From an uncultured Gammaproteobacteria bacterium (lineage in GTDB: Bacteria > Pseudomonadota > Gammaproteobacteria > Rariloculales > Rariloculaceae), in contig CAMPKU010000118.1 in the NCBI GenBank assembly GCA_946887385.1, forward strand, positions 1-12,955: a DNA stretch of 12,955 bases, written 5' to 3'. Below, in pieces: positions 12,745 through 12,955 of the stretch. A program made the translations under genes and the position numbers. Position 1 is the stretch's first letter; every line of letters begins with the position of its first letter. The notes beneath the pieces were generated by a model that was given only the letters and a program-made list of their open reading frames with translations, made no database searches and was not told the DNA's origin.

Positions 12745-12955
12745 ATGAAAACCCACTACACGTATGCTGCCCTCGCGGCCGCGTTGACGTTGGCCCTCAG
12801 CCCCGCAAGCGCACAAGGCCCCGACCGCGCCGCCGACCGCGCCGCCGACCGCGCGGAAGCCTACTCCCGCTCGGTGAGCTACGAGGAGTATTTGAAGGAC
12901 GAAGATCTGCGCGCGAGCAAGCTCGTCGGCGCACGGGTTCGCAACGCCGAGGGCG
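12745..12955 (+). CDS. Exported PRC-barrel domain protein (C-terminus beyond window)
   Basis: Only the first 70 residues are in the window. Residues 1-23 form a signal peptide (YAALAAALTLALSPASA), so the protein is periplasmic. Residues 26-37 are a short DRAADRAADRA repeat from a 12-bp tandem repeat. A charged linker SVSYEEYLKDEDLRASK (43-59) leads into LVGARVRNAEG (60-70), the usual first strand of a PRC-barrel, a small beta-barrel known from photosynthetic reaction-centre H subunit and RimM. Exported PRC-barrel proteins are common in Proteobacteria and often linked to envelope stress or dehydration; the role here is unknown. ATG 12745 has AAGGAG 5 nt upstream (12734-12739). A near-consensus sigma-54 promoter lies upstream. 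Confidence 0.82.
   Translation, partial: MKTHYTYAALAAALTLALSPASAQGPDRAADRAADRAEAYSRSVSYEEYLKDEDLRASKLVGARVRNAEG
12823..12855 (+). repeat. 12-bp tandem repeat, 2.75 copies (coding)
   Basis: GACCGCGCCGCC occurs twice in full (12823-12834, 12835-12846) and then in part to 12855. It encodes DRAA repeats just after the signal peptide of the PRC-barrel protein. Copy number may vary between strains by slippage without changing the frame. Confidence 0.85.

Noticed and set aside
12823..12855. CRISPR-like repeat
   Set aside because: Only 2.75 tandem 12-bp copies without spacers, in frame within a coding region.

Overview
The window looks like the chromosome of a high-GC, free-living Gammaproteobacterium, possibly near the Steroidobacter/Nevskia/Xanthomonadales side. 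The reasons are an Rnk-type RNA polymerase secondary-channel protein, a choice-of-anchor H protein ending in a GlyGly-CTERM (rhombosortase) tail, and many exported proteins. That placement is inference from gene content. No rRNA, tRNA, insertion sequence, prophage or CRISPR array was seen. Coding density is high and the longest gene-free stretch is 264 bases (11293-11556).

Layout, left to right. A PQQ-type sugar dehydrogenase (minus, cut by the left edge) diverges from a two-CBS-domain protein. Then come an exported peroxiredoxin closed by a strong intrinsic terminator, and an exported TPR protein. Converging on these is a minus-strand pair, a YpfJ-type zinc metallopeptidase followed 19 nt later by a divergent FolD that lacks cyclohydrolase residues. 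Diverging from that pair, on plus, are a small Cys-tailed unknown protein (probable TTG start) and a GNAT acetyltransferase. They converge on a large secreted protein of unknown function (minus). Next on plus are a small secreted protein, the GlyGly-CTERM protein, and a metallo-beta-lactamase-fold hydrolase that carries an EF-hand pair and is broken by a one-base frameshift.

The right third holds a minus-strand block: rnk, then a sensorless histidine kinase overlapping it by 20 nt, then a probably Tat-exported alpha/beta hydrolase. Upstream of rnk is a 264-nt gap with two strong inverted repeats. Beyond it lies a minus-strand NADPH-dependent FMN/quinone reductase whose leader can fold over its ribosome binding site and whose upstream region holds an 18-bp near-palindrome. 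An RRM RNA-binding protein diverges from it. The window ends in the start of an exported PRC-barrel protein preceded by a near-consensus sigma-54 (-24/-12) promoter.

No single large new system is evident. The points most worth attention are the FolD with Gln and Glu at the cyclohydrolase Lys54 and Asp121 positions, the rnk-sensorless kinase overlap with its structured leader, the EF-hand insert in an MBL enzyme and its frameshift, and the sigma-54 promoter of the PRC-barrel gene.
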